Source: Sergeia podlipaevii
Lineage: Eukaryota > Euglenozoa > Kinetoplastea > Trypanosomatida > Trypanosomatidae
DNA: 64,000 bases
Reading direction: 5' to 3'
Assembly: GCA_030849805.1 (NCBI GenBank)
Contig: JASANZ010002248.1
Span: forward strand, 1-64,000
Under the pieces are notes generated by a model. That model saw only the letters and a program-made list of their open reading frames with translations. It was not told the DNA's origin and did no database searches. Positions 36,935 through 46,509 of the stretch are shown here, piece by piece. Within the stretch, counting starts at the first letter, position 1, and each line of letters opens with the position of its first letter. Both the position numbers and the translations under genes were made by a program.

Positions 36935-38524
36935 TCAAGACTGCTGTCCATAGAGCTCTGTCACTGTACTGATATCCTTCAATACCCCACCCAGGAATGC
37001 TCTGCATGCGGCCTCACGCGCTACCGTGTAGCGACCCGCGATGGCGCGACCCACCACCCGCCCCTCGCCTGCTCCAGCTAAAACGGTCACTTCAAAAAGG
37101 CGTTTGTGAGGCCTATAAAACCTGTCCAAGTAGTTCGGGAGAGGCTCGCCGTCAGTTGAAAAAGGGACTCCATTACGCCTATCAGAAAGCTTGTCATAAA
37201 ATAGAGGATCACGCACAGGCTTCTTAAAGCGGATTTTGCCGACCCGCTTCCCATCCACCGGCTGCGGTGGTCCATACTCATCTGCGTAGCTGCGATGAAG
37301 CGAAAAGTCAACCGCCCTTGAAAAGGCGGGACCGCGCTTATACCAGGACTGCTCCTCCGGTGTCAACCAGCCATCCTCCATGTTTTCCTCCAGCGCAGGC
37401 TCAACCTTCGCTTCCACCAGCGTGTTCGTGCGCTTCCGCCAACGATCTACAGAGTCGACCCCACCAGGCCCCTCTGCAAGCGAGGTGCGCAGCTGAGCGG
37501 AGCCGGCGAGTTCATCGAGGCTCACATTTGCCGCCGCCGCCGCAAAAGGATTGTTGGATGGACCAAACCCACTGAGTACCAAAATACCTGTATCGTGCGC
37601 TCTAGCAGCGGCACCAGAGTCAGTGCCGCCGCTTTCAGCTTCAGTGCCGCTAGCCTGCTTCGTTTCTTCGCCAGGTGGCTCCGGCAAGACGCGTGTCTTG
37701 CCAACAAAGCGCATTGCAAGGCCCTGAGCCGCCAGTAAGGCCTCTGCCACATTCGGTGCAGGGAAATGATCTAGCACACGCAGCAGCAGCGAGGTGGCAC
37801 AGTGAGGAAAATTACTCGTTCCAGTGAGTCCATAGACTTTCTCCAGAACGGCGCGAGTGGCTGCGGGGCCGTACACAGTGTGCACTGCGCCAACAAAATG
37901 AGAAAATTTCCACCCAAGTGGACTCTGCGCACACTGGAGTGGTGCGGTGTAAAACGAAGTGCCTGCTGTATCGCGTTTGTGGAGTTCCAAACGTTGCGCT
38001 TCAAGAAAGTCAAGCGTTGCGTGCATGGTTGTCGCTACATTCATATCCTCACCCACTGGGATGGCTAGCTCTTCAAAACCAAGTTCATTTGCGAAGAGAC
38101 GCAGCGCAAAGTGGTTGTGAAACACTGCGTTCAGTTGCTTCGTGGCGTTAACCGTCAAGAGGAGCCCAGCGTGACCGCAGTATTGCAGCATCATCTCCGA
38201 TAGATACTCATCAATGAGTATGTCGCCGAAAGTGGTGAGCTGCTGATTGTTAAAGTGGAAGTATGGGGTGAAGAGCGGTGCGAATGCTGCAAAGCGAGGG
38301 TTGCTTTCCAAGTCAGAAGCACTGGTAGGTAGTCCCGCGGATGAAAGAGTGGATCGAGAAGAAGATACTGGTGCTGAAGATGGTGGTGGCGGGGACACTT
38401 CGTGCCCTGTGATACCGCATTGACTAAAAATACTAACAAACTTGCGCAACGTGGGTTCTCCAATGCGTGGTGTGCCTAGACAGAGACATGTCGCCTTCAA
38501 TGACATTGAATAACTGCTATCCAT
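36935..38524 (-). CDS. mL44-like protein with degenerate RNase III fold
   Basis: The 529-residue protein resembles mitochondrial ribosomal protein mL44. An RNase III-like segment begins near residue 92 with 'NQQLTTFGDILIDEYLSEMM', where active RNase III enzymes have ERLEFLGD. The catalytic glutamate is lost, as in mL44. 'HTVYGPAATRAVLEKVYG' fits the second half of the fold. The C-terminal 50 residues ('LFEVTVLAGAGEGRVVG', 'YTVAREAACRAFLGGVL') form a double-stranded RNA-binding domain. The region between is acidic and low-complexity. Kinetoplastid editing proteins with dead RNase III domains are the alternative. The start at 38524 (MDSSYSMSLK) is tentative; the frame upstream is T-tract sequence and a second ATG lies at 38506. 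Confidence 0.6.
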   Translation of the reverse strand: MDSSYSMSLKATCLCLGTPRIGEPTLRKFVSIFSQCGITGHEVSPPPPSSAPVSSSRSTLSSAGLPTSASDLESNPRFAAFAPLFTPYFHFNNQQLTTFGDILIDEYLSEMMLQYCGHAGLLLTVNATKQLNAVFHNHFALRLFANELGFEELAIPVGEDMNVATTMHATLDFLEAQRLELHKRDTAGTSFYTAPLQCAQSPLGWKFSHFVGAVHTVYGPAATRAVLEKVYGLTGTSNFPHCATSLLLRVLDHFPAPNVAEALLAAQGLAMRFVGKTRVLPEPPGEETKQASGTEAESGGTDSGAAARAHDTGILVLSGFGPSNNPFAAAAANVSLDELAGSAQLRTSLAEGPGGVDSVDRWRKRTNTLVEAKVEPALEENMEDGWLTPEEQSWYKRGPAFSRAVDFSLHRSYADEYGPPQPVDGKRVGKIRFKKPVRDPLFYDKLSDRRNGVPFSTDGEPLPNYLDRFYRPHKRLFEVTVLAGAGEGRVVGRAIAGRYTVAREAACRAFLGGVLKDISTVTELYGQQS

Positions 38525-39065
38525 GAAGACAATATAGTGATGAGATGTATGGATTGCCAAAAGAATGCACACACACACACACAGAGAGACACACAGAGAA
38601 AACGAGAGGGACGGGGAGAAAAAAACGGGTGAATAGATAATAATGAGACATACGTGCAGTTTGTTCGACGTCCAATAAGAGAAGATGCAGAAAAAAAAAG
38701 ACAATGCAGACAGAACACCAAGAACATAGAAGAAGAGCAGCCATAATGCTGAGAACGTCATTGCCAAATATCAATACTTCCTATTCCTTTACAATTTTCA
38801 AAAAAGAAAAAAAGAAAAAAAGAACTCTAAAATCAACATGCACGTACAGAGTTATGCGGAATTAAACAAGAAAAAGAAAACAACTCTACTGATGCATTCA
38901 ATGCTAAAGATACACACATAAAAAAAAAGGGGAAACACGCTTTCAAGGCAACCTATTTCACTGTCGCCTCGGCATTCACGCCATTACTTTTTTTGAAAAG
39001 ACGAAGCACTTCTTCCCGTTGAAAAGCAAAGGGAAAAGCACAAAACTCATCAAGGGAGAAAGTGG
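38525..39065. other. Intergenic region upstream of the mL44-like gene
   Basis: A CA/GA run at 38568-38600 and A tracts at 38688-38698, 38800-38820 and 38920-38930. No gene seen; composition slightly gene-like at 38940-39060 but no frame stays open. Confidence 0.6.
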
Positions 39066-39878
39066 CTAGAGAGTTTCTATATTGTCATAAAGATACTCAT
39101 CTAAGCGACCGTCATTATCGCTGAATGTCACAGATTCCTCATAGCACGCCAAAGCCTTCTCCACCGCGGCATCGGTTGGCTGATCGTCGTCGTGGGCTGC
39201 TGCTGCTGCGGCGGCGGCTTCTTCTTCTTCGTCTCCCTCCTCCTCCTCCTCGCGATGCGAAGATCCCTCCGTGTGCCCTGCACCACCACTGCCTGATATG
39301 ACGTCGGTAGTAGCTGCACCTCCGCCACCGCTAACACTATCTCCAATACGTCGATGATCTCCAGAAGAGGCGGCAGAAGCAGTGGTAGTGGTAGTGGTGC
39401 TGATACTGGAACCAAAAGTGCCCTCAATGCTTTTGCATCCAGATGTCAGGGTAAGCTGCACAAGACGTTCCAAAACACTGCCCTCGCCTGGCAGATCCGC
39501 AAATGTCCCCTTTACATGCTCCTTCTCCTCGTACGCTAAGATAGGCGTGTTCGCCTCCGCCTCTAGCACTCCGGAAGATTGCAGGAGGTTCTTCGACTGC
39601 AGGAACTCCTGAATTAAAAGGAGAGCTACCCTAGTTTTAAACGGCACTTCACGCACCGCTGTCACATTTTCAAGTGCGGCACGCTGCAGGTCACCGTCAC
39701 CGCGAAGCATAGCAAGCGCAGTTGCACGTAACTGTGCTCGCATGCAGCCCAACACACCCGACATGGTGAGAGCACTCACAAGTGCGTCCTGCAGCTCGAG
39801 CAGCTGGTTGTTGGCCTCATTTTCGTCTGCCTCTGCCGCAAGCATATTCTCCTCGTCATACTGCGGCTCTGCGCTCAT
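39066..39878 (-). CDS. FOP/FOR20-like LisH centrosomal protein
   Basis: The 270-residue protein has the N-terminal dimerisation region of FGFR1OP-family proteins. 'LQDALVSALTMSGVLGCMRAQLRA' (in two pieces, residues 29-52) matches the FOP start (LxxxLVxxLExSGVLxxxxAxLRA), and 'ALLLIQEFLQSKNLLQSSGVLEAE' is a LisH motif (about 89-112). The second half is Ser/Gly/Thr-rich and then strongly acidic, ending 'EYLYDNIETL'; FOP also ends in an acidic tail. FOP family members sit at centrioles and basal bodies, anchor microtubules and recruit CEP19. OFD1 and FOR20 share this N-terminus. Start at 39878 (MSAEPQYDEEN) was chosen over the T-tract-derived extension. A CEP19-like protein is encoded at 56450-57622. 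Confidence 0.7.
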   Translation of the reverse strand: MSAEPQYDEENMLAAEADENEANNQLLELQDALVSALTMSGVLGCMRAQLRATALAMLRGDGDLQRAALENVTAVREVPFKTRVALLLIQEFLQSKNLLQSSGVLEAEANTPILAYEEKEHVKGTFADLPGEGSVLERLVQLTLTSGCKSIEGTFGSSISTTTTTTASAASSGDHRRIGDSVSGGGGAATTDVISGSGGAGHTEGSSHREEEEEGDEEEEAAAAAAAAHDDDQPTDAAVEKALACYEESVTFSDNDGRLDEYLYDNIETL

Positions 39879-40307
39879 ACTATCAATACTTCTAAACAAA
39901 CAAACTTTTGACAAGGAAAAATAATAAATAATAAAAGTAAAACAAGAAGGAATCAACAATCAAAAAAAAAAAAACATTCTAAAAAAATTGCCTCAATAGA
40001 AATTTCGACAATATATCATACGCGTATACTTCACACACCAAGAGATGCATAGTACTAAGCTGGTACCTGCTTCATTGATCTACTCTTCCGTTGACCATTT
40101 TTTATGTGCCATAACTCAAATGAACGATTTAACCGGCCAATCAAAGATGAAAAATTACTTATTACTCTCGACTGAATTTTTTACTTTCGTCCGTTGCTTT
40201 CTTTTGTTTTGATTTCATACAGATTGCACACACATATATATATATGAATCCGCTTTGTGATACATGTATATACTCCTCTCGTTCATTAAAGTGGATAAAA
40301 GAGCACC
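39879..40307. other. Intergenic region upstream of the FOP-like gene
   Basis: A-rich at 39961-39975 and 39980-39990 and a TATATA run at 40232-40244. No gene. Confidence 0.65.
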
Positions 40308-41630
40308 TTACTCCACAGAAGGCACCTCAAAGAATTTGACCGTACCATCATCGCTCGATGTCGCCAGCACGTCCTCCTCGCCCTCGGTGAGACTAAAGAC
40401 CATTCTCCTATGCCCCATGTACACACAAAGCGGCTCCTGCGCAGAAGCACGGCCATCCCACATGCGAACATCGCCATCGCTGTAGCCCGCCACGACGCAG
40501 TGCTTTCGCATCCACATGGCTGGGATAACACTCTCAACAGCGTCAATGGTCACACGCGCCGTGAAGTCAGACACATTCCATACAATCACCTTGCAATCAC
40601 AACTAGATGTCAGAAGCAGTGTAGAGTTGAAGTTCACCTGCATCGACTCGATAGCCTGCTCGTGAAGCTCTGCAAAGTGAGAAACTGCCTTGCTAGACTG
40701 CAGAGACACAACGTGCAAAGTACCATCCTCGCAGCCCACAATGCACTGATCCGCATTCACAAAGCACAGCGCAGTAACGCCGGCGTTGTCAGCACTGAGG
40801 TCCTTCGTAATGCTCGCCTCAAGACTCCGTGTCTTTGGACTGTACACGCCGACCGTACCGTCGCTGCTACCCGTCACCACCTTTTTCTGATCCGGGGACC
40901 ACACCAAGCAGTTCACTGGGCCGCGGTGGCCGACGAAGTACACCGCAAGGGTGCCCTTGGTCACGTTCCACATTGCCGCCTGCGCATCATCAGCGCCCGC
41001 CACAATCATAAGACTAGAGGGATGCCACAGAAGCGTCAGAATTTCCCCGTAAAGGTCCGCAAGCGAGTGCAACCGCTCCCACGTTTTCGTCGACCACAGT
41101 CCAACTGTAGAGTCCAGGCTGCCGCTCGCAAGCCACTCTCCATTGGGTGAGAAGGCCAGCAAGCTAACAGTGTCTGTGTGGCCCTTGAGTGTGTGCTTCA
41201 GCTGAGCCATGCGCGTAGCGCGGTCAAAGCGGATGATGTAAATCTCCTCCCCTTCTCCTGCCGCTGCAAAGAGGCTCTTGTCCGTTGGGTGTGTCGTGAC
41301 GACGTGCAGTGGCTTCGCCTCCGGTGCCATAAACGTTGCGAGCGCGTCGTCCCTTTCTGGGTCACGGTCAGGAACCACGTTGAGGTCCACTACATCCGCC
41401 TCAGCATTGTCACCACCTTCCTCCTCTTCCTCCTCTGCATTTCCGTTGGCACCATCTTCCCCATTGCCTCTATCACCGTTGTCCTCTGCATCGCCATCAT
41501 CGTCGCTGTTGGACTCCTTGGAGTCGTCGCCTTCATCGAGAATCTCCAAGTTGGGGTCCTCCAGATCAATAAATGCTTCCTCCTCTTCCTCGATGAGGTC
41601 AGGATCGTTGCGGTCACGCTGCGAAGACAT
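40308..41630 (-). CDS. AAMP/Sqt1-type WD40 repeat protein
   Basis: The 440-residue protein has an acidic N-terminal region (about 1-100, Asp/Glu/Asn-rich) followed by about seven WD40 repeats forming one propeller: 'LKGHTDTVSLLAFSPNGEWLAS', in two pieces, with 'GSLDSTVGLWSTKTWE', 'GHRGPVNCLVWSPDQKKVVT', and 'DCKVIVWNV' among others. The acidic head plus the 'VTTHPTDKSLFAAAGEGEEIYI' entry (two pieces) matches AAMP. Yeast Sqt1 is the dedicated chaperone of ribosomal protein uL16. A role in ribosome assembly is likely by family. The start is the first ATG, MSSQRDRND. Confidence 0.82.
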   Translation of the reverse strand: MSSQRDRNDPDLIEEEEEAFIDLEDPNLEILDEGDDSKESNSDDDGDAEDNGDRGNGEDGANGNAEEEEEEGGDNAEADVVDLNVVPDRDPERDDALATFMAPEAKPLHVVTTHPTDKSLFAAAGEGEEIYIIRFDRATRMAQLKHTLKGHTDTVSLLAFSPNGEWLASGSLDSTVGLWSTKTWERLHSLADLYGEILTLLWHPSSLMIVAGADDAQAAMWNVTKGTLAVYFVGHRGPVNCLVWSPDQKKVVTGSSDGTVGVYSPKTRSLEASITKDLSADNAGVTALCFVNADQCIVGCEDGTLHVVSLQSSKAVSHFAELHEQAIESMQVNFNSTLLLTSSCDCKVIVWNVSDFTARVTIDAVESVIPAMWMRKHCVVAGYSDGDVRMWDGRASAQEPLCVYMGHRRMVFSLTEGEEDVLATSSDDGTVKFFEVPSVE

Positions 41631-42229
41631 GAATGTGCTTTCTTGTTATTGTTTTTTCGCTTTTTTTTTTTGAGGAAACCAAGGGTACGTGCAAAACGTC
41701 GCTCTTAGCAGCTAAATATTAGAAAAGAGAAAAAAAAAATATGAGGAAGTAAAGATGAATTTTAAATGCAATGACCATCTTGCCTTAAAAAAAAATAGGA
41801 AGTGTTGTAAGCTCTTTCCTTTTTTTTCTTTTTAACAGAGCTCATGAATGAGATCATGGTTAATAAAACGTATTTTGCATATATATATATATATATATAT
41901 GTACTCATTTTTTTTCCTTGCAAAGCAGCAAATACAAAGGGGGGATAACTTACATGACCACTTAGCAATACACTCACACGCACAACATACAAGAGACGCA
42001 GCAGCAGCGCATTCTCTTCCGCATCAGCACCACATTTTCACCAACATTCAAGCGCAGTAATGCATCCAACTATGCAGGCTAGGGGTCACTCTCTCCTTTC
42101 AAATAATCGACCGCAAATACTATATATTAGATTATATTTGTTTCCTTATTTTCTTCACTATCAGCCTCTATCTTTCTATTTGTTGTCGTGAGTAGCAGAT
42201 GATCTCTCTTTCTCTCTTTTTTTATCTTT
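41631..42229. other. Intergenic region between AAMP-like and CEP104 genes
   Basis: An AT microsatellite lies at 41879-41900, T tracts at 41659-41670 and 41819-41833, and CT-rich DNA at 42200-42220. A mild gene-like patch at 41935-42060 has no long frame. No gene is supported. Confidence 0.6.
41879..41900. repeat. (AT)n microsatellite
   Basis: Eleven AT units in the intergenic DNA. Confidence 0.9.
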
Positions 42230-44674
42230 CTATCGTGGGGCAGACTTGAACTCTTGAATGGCTTCCCTTATGGCCGCATTATTGATACCGCGCAAGTCTT
42301 TCTCCTTTATCGCAAGCCGTTTTTCCTCGACTAGTCGCGCCACAATACCAGTGGCAAGGTCGCGCACCTCCGCACTCTGGTGATTGAGACATGGAAGAAA
42401 AAACTTCACCACTGAACTCTCCGGCAGTTCCGTGGTCACTCGCTCTGCTTCTACAAGCATCTGCAGCAGTGCCAAGTGCGCAAGCTGCGCGCGGGAGTGA
42501 GTAGAGGGAAGCTTGCGGCGCTCACGATCCAGTGGGTCGGCCAGGACGCACGCAAGGATCGATGATGCTGATATCGCCGGGGACTTGGCAATAAGCGCAA
42601 GAGTCGAAAGAGATTCGTCGCGCAAACGTGTCTGTGGGTCAGATGCACGAGTCAGTAGCCTAGGGATAAGGGTGGTAAGAGGCGCCGCAACGCTGGCAAT
42701 ACAGCCTGGCACATCCATCACACATGAACGAATGAAGGCACATGAAGCAAAGACAACATTAGGAATCGCGTCTTGAAGCCCAAAGCCGTTGATGTCAAAG
42801 AAGCGCAGCAGTGCATCCTCAACCTGCACGGCGTTGTCACGGTATGTGGTGGCCATCTGATCCATAACGACAAGAATTGCCGATTCACGTAGCTTAAACT
42901 TGCGAGAGAGCAAGCACGCCATCACGAAAGGGCCTATGGTAGATTGAAGCATTCGTGTGTCAAAGCTCACACTCGGCTTGGGCAGAGCCATACCAGCATT
43001 CTCGCCGGAAGAGGAAAAGATAGCATCAACAACGCTCTTCTCTACTTCCCCAATGGGACGAGAGGCAGACTCCTGCGCTTCCGCTGCTGCAGCTCCCGAA
43101 GCCATAGCAATCACCATGTCATTGCCAGTGGCGGCAACAGCAGCGGGACCGCCAGTGCGATTGCTCTCGCGATTACGTTTCTCTCCCGCGTTGTTTCCAT
43201 TATTACCGGTTGTCCGTCCCTGTGCGCTGGTGTCTCCTTCTTCATACTTGCTGTTGCTGCCTCGCGAGAGTTTTCTCTGCCCGCGTGAGTGGTGCCCTTC
43301 TGCATTGCACTGCTGATGCTGTGGTGGCGGTGGCGAAGGTAGTAACGCTCCGGGCTGACGCCCATGCACATCTGGAATGTGAGAGTCCCTATAGACAGAG
43401 TCAATAATGACATCCATCGCTATCTTGGCCGCCTTGGCCGCTTCAAAGTTCTCCTCAATAATTGCCTGCACCTTCTCTTGTTCCAGTTGATAGATCTTCC
43501 GTGATCGCTCATTCATCGTGCCAAGCTGGTCGCGGCACTCCACAGCCACCTCAAAGTCCTCCACCGCGGTCGCCTGCTCCTTGATGAGCAGAAGCTCCTC
43601 TGAGCGACGAATAAAAAAGTCCTCAAACTCCTGAATGCGCACTGAGCGAAAGGAAGGAACATCCAACGCACTTAGCATCATCGCACCCGTGCTACTCCCT
43701 TGAAAATCGTGTAGGTCGTCAGCATCTCCGTCAAGGCCAATGACCTCCTCATGCGGAGCCATGCGCACATTCTCTTGACGCCGCCGGTGCTGCTGCTGCT
43801 GCTCCTCTGGGACCAAAGGTTCGTTAGTGCACATGCTATACGGAGTTGTGCCGTGCGGAGGTGATGCACCACCGCGTGCTCCTCTGTTCAACCCTGGCAG
43901 TGACACGTTGGCGTCGTTATAGCAAGCATTGTTCTTGTTCTTGTTGTTGTTCCCGTTTGCACCTGCCGCCATCGGGGACGTACCTGAGCGAGGTGATTCT
44001 TCATCTTCACCTCCGGCTCTTTTCGATCGTCTCTGCTGCTGTGGAGATGCATGTGGGCTCGTCTGCCCACTTACCACACCTCCGCTTGCGACCTCACGGT
44101 CTGCGTGCTGCGGAACAGTAGTAATAATGTGCCCAATGCACTCTATTGAATAAACTCCAATCTGCATCCCTGTATTGAGATCATTCACGTAGGGTCTATC
44201 AAAGAGAAGTTTGAGAAAGTACGCCTCCACTTTCAGATGCACAGTTTTTCGCTCTTTAGATCTGAAGTCGGAATGTTCGTTGCTATTAAACTCTACCGCG
44301 CCAAGCTTAGTGAAGCGTGCTTTGCGGAACGATGGAGGATTCACCAGCGCTCCGTCACGCAGTTGGTACACGCGTACCTCCACCTTGGAAGCAATTTTTG
44401 CCTCGTGCGACAAAATGCGGATCTGCTGTAACCACACATTACCTGGAAAGCGAAGGACTAAAGTCTGTGGTGCCTTGCCACCTCGCTCGCTCTGCCAGCC
44501 TTGGCTTGATTCATTGTGAATGGCAGGAAGACCATCGTTGCTGCTGCCAAATATCTGCGAAACTGGGTAATTGAGATCCTGACTAGAGCAGTACACAATG
44601 TCATACGACAGCGTGATGGACTGCAGCGCGGAGCCAGAGCTCTTTTTTCTCTCTGCCGCACTATTTCTTCTCAT
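42230..44674 (-). CDS. CEP104: CEP104-like flagellar tip protein
   Basis: The 814-residue protein has the CEP104 (FAP256) layout. An N-terminal jelly-roll domain (about 20-185) contains 'LQQIRILSHEAKIASKVEVRVY', in two pieces, and 'FLKLLFDRPYVNDLN'. A low-complexity linker follows, then a coiled coil with two UVR-like turns (about 345-440, 'TAVEDFEVAVECRDQLG', 'ENFEAAKAAKIAMD'). Last is a TOG domain (about 570-814; 'RDESLSTLALIAKS', 'SAEVRDLATGIVARLVEEKR'). CEP104 binds tubulin and caps growing axoneme tips. The C-terminal zinc-finger array of the human protein (925 residues) is missing. Start at MRRNSAAERKK, the first ATG. A CDK20-like kinase, another cilium regulator, is at 20171-21058. Confidence 0.85.
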   Translation of the reverse strand: MRRNSAAERKKSSGSALQSITLSYDIVYCSSQDLNYPVSQIFGSSNDGLPAIHNESSQGWQSERGGKAPQTLVLRFPGNVWLQQIRILSHEAKIASKVEVRVYQLRDGALVNPPSFRKARFTKLGAVEFNSNEHSDFRSKERKTVHLKVEAYFLKLLFDRPYVNDLNTGMQIGVYSIECIGHIITTVPQHADREVASGGVVSGQTSPHASPQQQRRSKRAGGEDEESPRSGTSPMAAGANGNNNKNKNNACYNDANVSLPGLNRGARGGASPPHGTTPYSMCTNEPLVPEEQQQQHRRRQENVRMAPHEEVIGLDGDADDLHDFQGSSTGAMMLSALDVPSFRSVRIQEFEDFFIRRSEELLLIKEQATAVEDFEVAVECRDQLGTMNERSRKIYQLEQEKVQAIIEENFEAAKAAKIAMDVIIDSVYRDSHIPDVHGRQPGALLPSPPPPQHQQCNAEGHHSRGQRKLSRGSNSKYEEGDTSAQGRTTGNNGNNAGEKRNRESNRTGGPAAVAATGNDMVIAMASGAAAAEAQESASRPIGEVEKSVVDAIFSSSGENAGMALPKPSVSFDTRMLQSTIGPFVMACLLSRKFKLRESAILVVMDQMATTYRDNAVQVEDALLRFFDINGFGLQDAIPNVVFASCAFIRSCVMDVPGCIASVAAPLTTLIPRLLTRASDPQTRLRDESLSTLALIAKSPAISASSILACVLADPLDRERRKLPSTHSRAQLAHLALLQMLVEAERVTTELPESSVVKFFLPCLNHQSAEVRDLATGIVARLVEEKRLAIKEKDLRGINNAAIREAIQEFKSAPR

Positions 44675-45456
44675 TTTATCCCTCTTCCCCCTCTCTCTCT
44701 TTCTCGTCGATAACTAAATCAAAAAGGCAAAGTGACGACCTTCTCTTCTTCTTCCTCTTCCTCCTCCCCGTTCAATCCTTGGCGCACTCGTTTATGCAAA
44801 GAGTGTTGATATATCTCCCCTGTTCCTCTTCCCTGCGTCTTCCACAGTCAATTTCCTTCTGTACTTTTCTATGTATATATGTTTCACGCAACTGCTTTCC
44901 TTCTTCTTGTTGCAGTATGCTAAGAAAAAAAAAAAAAACTATTCTCAGTATGCACACAAAAACAAAATAATGCAAAAGCAAGAAAAACAGGACGGTAAAG
45001 CCAACACCCTAGGCGAAGAGACGAAATCGTGTTTGGCGGTACACCAGAGTCGTTTGAGAGCTGCTCCTGTTCTCTGTATACCTATATATAGAAGTAACAA
45101 AAGAAAAAGGGGGAAAGGAATGTGCTCTAGTACCTCAAGAGAGCTTTACTATGGGCAGGACAGCAATGGCTCTTTTCCTCATCAACAAAAATACAAAACT
45201 TCAGAAGTTTCAAGGAAAAATAGAGCAGACGAAATAAACTCTACCAACTATTTATCAACTTTGTTTAAAGTCTAGTAGACACTAGCACACTAACAACACA
45301 AACACCAAATCCATCTCCATTCGGAGCTGCAAAACACATACGTTCTTCTTCAAAACAACAGAACACACGCAAAAAAAAAGACAAACAAGCTCAATCCTGG
45401 GGAGGGGATCTCATCTTACTTGAAGTAAAAGTGCATCCTTAATGAAAGTTACCTAC
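44675..45456. other. Intergenic region upstream of CEP104
   Basis: CT-rich run at 44690-44775 and an A tract at 44927-44938. A plus-strand frame (44871-45275) translates to Lys/Ser-rich sequence without a domain. No gene is supported. Confidence 0.6.
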
Positions 45457-45990
45457 TCACGCAGATCTCTGGCGCACGATCGGCATGTCAGGCAACTCTG
45501 TGATCGGCTTCTCATAGTTGCACTGCATACTCTTCAAGAACATTGGGTTTAATGGCCCTTTCGATTCATCATACCACATCGATGGCTCTGGCTTTCGCAT
45601 CTTTGCACGTTGTTCCTCCATGGCTACCGCTGCCGCTTCCTCCAGCTTCTGACGGCGTAAAATCACCATCTCTGCAACGCGGGCAGCGCCTGTGGTGGTA
45701 GTGAGCTTGTACTTCTCAGGCTGAACCCCGCGGCGCTCGAGCTCGCGGTCAAACGCGCCGCGTCCGCTGTGGTGGAGTCCTATGTTGTTGTTGTAGCTCT
45801 GGGTGCCCCTGCGCGCGTTGAGGTTCGCGCGTGTTTGTATCCGTTCCATTCCATAATACCAGCGCATCGTGGAGCGCGCGGACATATATTTGCTTGCGCT
45901 AAAGTCATTGACGTGGTCCTCGTCCCAGAGGCCGGTGCCTTTTTTATACTTCATGGTGAAGCCGGCAAGGCATACTGACGAGCGTCGCAT
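45457..45990 (-). CDS. Protein of unknown function, 177 residues
   Basis: Not recognised. The sequence is rich in Arg, Tyr, Trp, Met and Asn: 'FTMKYKKGTGLWDED', 'ARSTMRWYYGMERI', 'NNNIGLHHSGRGAFDREL'. A charged helix follows (about 105-135, 'MVILRRQKLEEAAAVAMEEQ'), then a Pro/Trp/Met-containing tail, 'PSMWYDESKGPLNPMFLK'. Such short, extended aromatic proteins are typical of axonemal microtubule-lumen proteins and of kinetoplastid mitoribosomal proteins; the choice cannot be made here. An alternative start is the internal ATG in 'FTMKYKK'. Confidence 0.7.
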   Translation of the reverse strand: MRRSSVCLAGFTMKYKKGTGLWDEDHVNDFSASKYMSARSTMRWYYGMERIQTRANLNARRGTQSYNNNIGLHHSGRGAFDRELERRGVQPEKYKLTTTTGAARVAEMVILRRQKLEEAAAVAMEEQRAKMRKPEPSMWYDESKGPLNPMFLKSMQCNYEKPITELPDMPIVRQRSA

Positions 45991-46509
45991 GGCTGCGTGT
46001 GACCCCCCTTCTGAACTAGAAAAAAAAAAGGTGCAAGAAAAGCTTGCTATGATCAGGCTATATATATATATATATGTGTGTCAGGCTATGTGTGTGTATG
46101 TATGCGTGTGTGTACGCGATATCGGCACAATGTTGCTCAATAGAACGTACTTCCTCCTCCCACTTACGCAAAAAAAAAACTTTTACCTTTTCTGCTTTAC
46201 AACAGATCCTTCTTATTACAATTTTCTTTTTCTTCTTCTTCTTTCTTTCTTTTCAAGACTTATGGAAGGAAGCAACAACAAACAAAAAAAAAAGAAAGAG
46301 TACTATGAAGAATGAACGATTTGCATTACTTCTCAAATGGCACATACCTACGTTGATGTTTACCTACGTAGCAACCATGTAACCGCATGTACTCCATATA
46401 TATCAAGAAAAGGATGTACAAATTCATATTCCTTTTTTTTTTTTAAGGGTCATGCCACATGTATGCCTGACTTGTGTTCACCTCAACACCCTCCCCCACA
46501 CACACATCC
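45991..46509. other. Intergenic region
   Basis: TATATA at 46062-46075, a TG-rich run at 46076-46115, A/T tracts at 46169-46177 and 46432-46444. No gene. Confidence 0.65.

Noticed and set aside
40410..41150. 246-residue plus-strand frame opposite the WD40 gene
   Set aside because: Shadow of the real minus-strand gene, with no recognisable product.
42000..42060. Gene-like patch between the WD40 and CEP104 genes
   Set aside because: Closed by stops within about 70 codons in every frame; no family resemblance.
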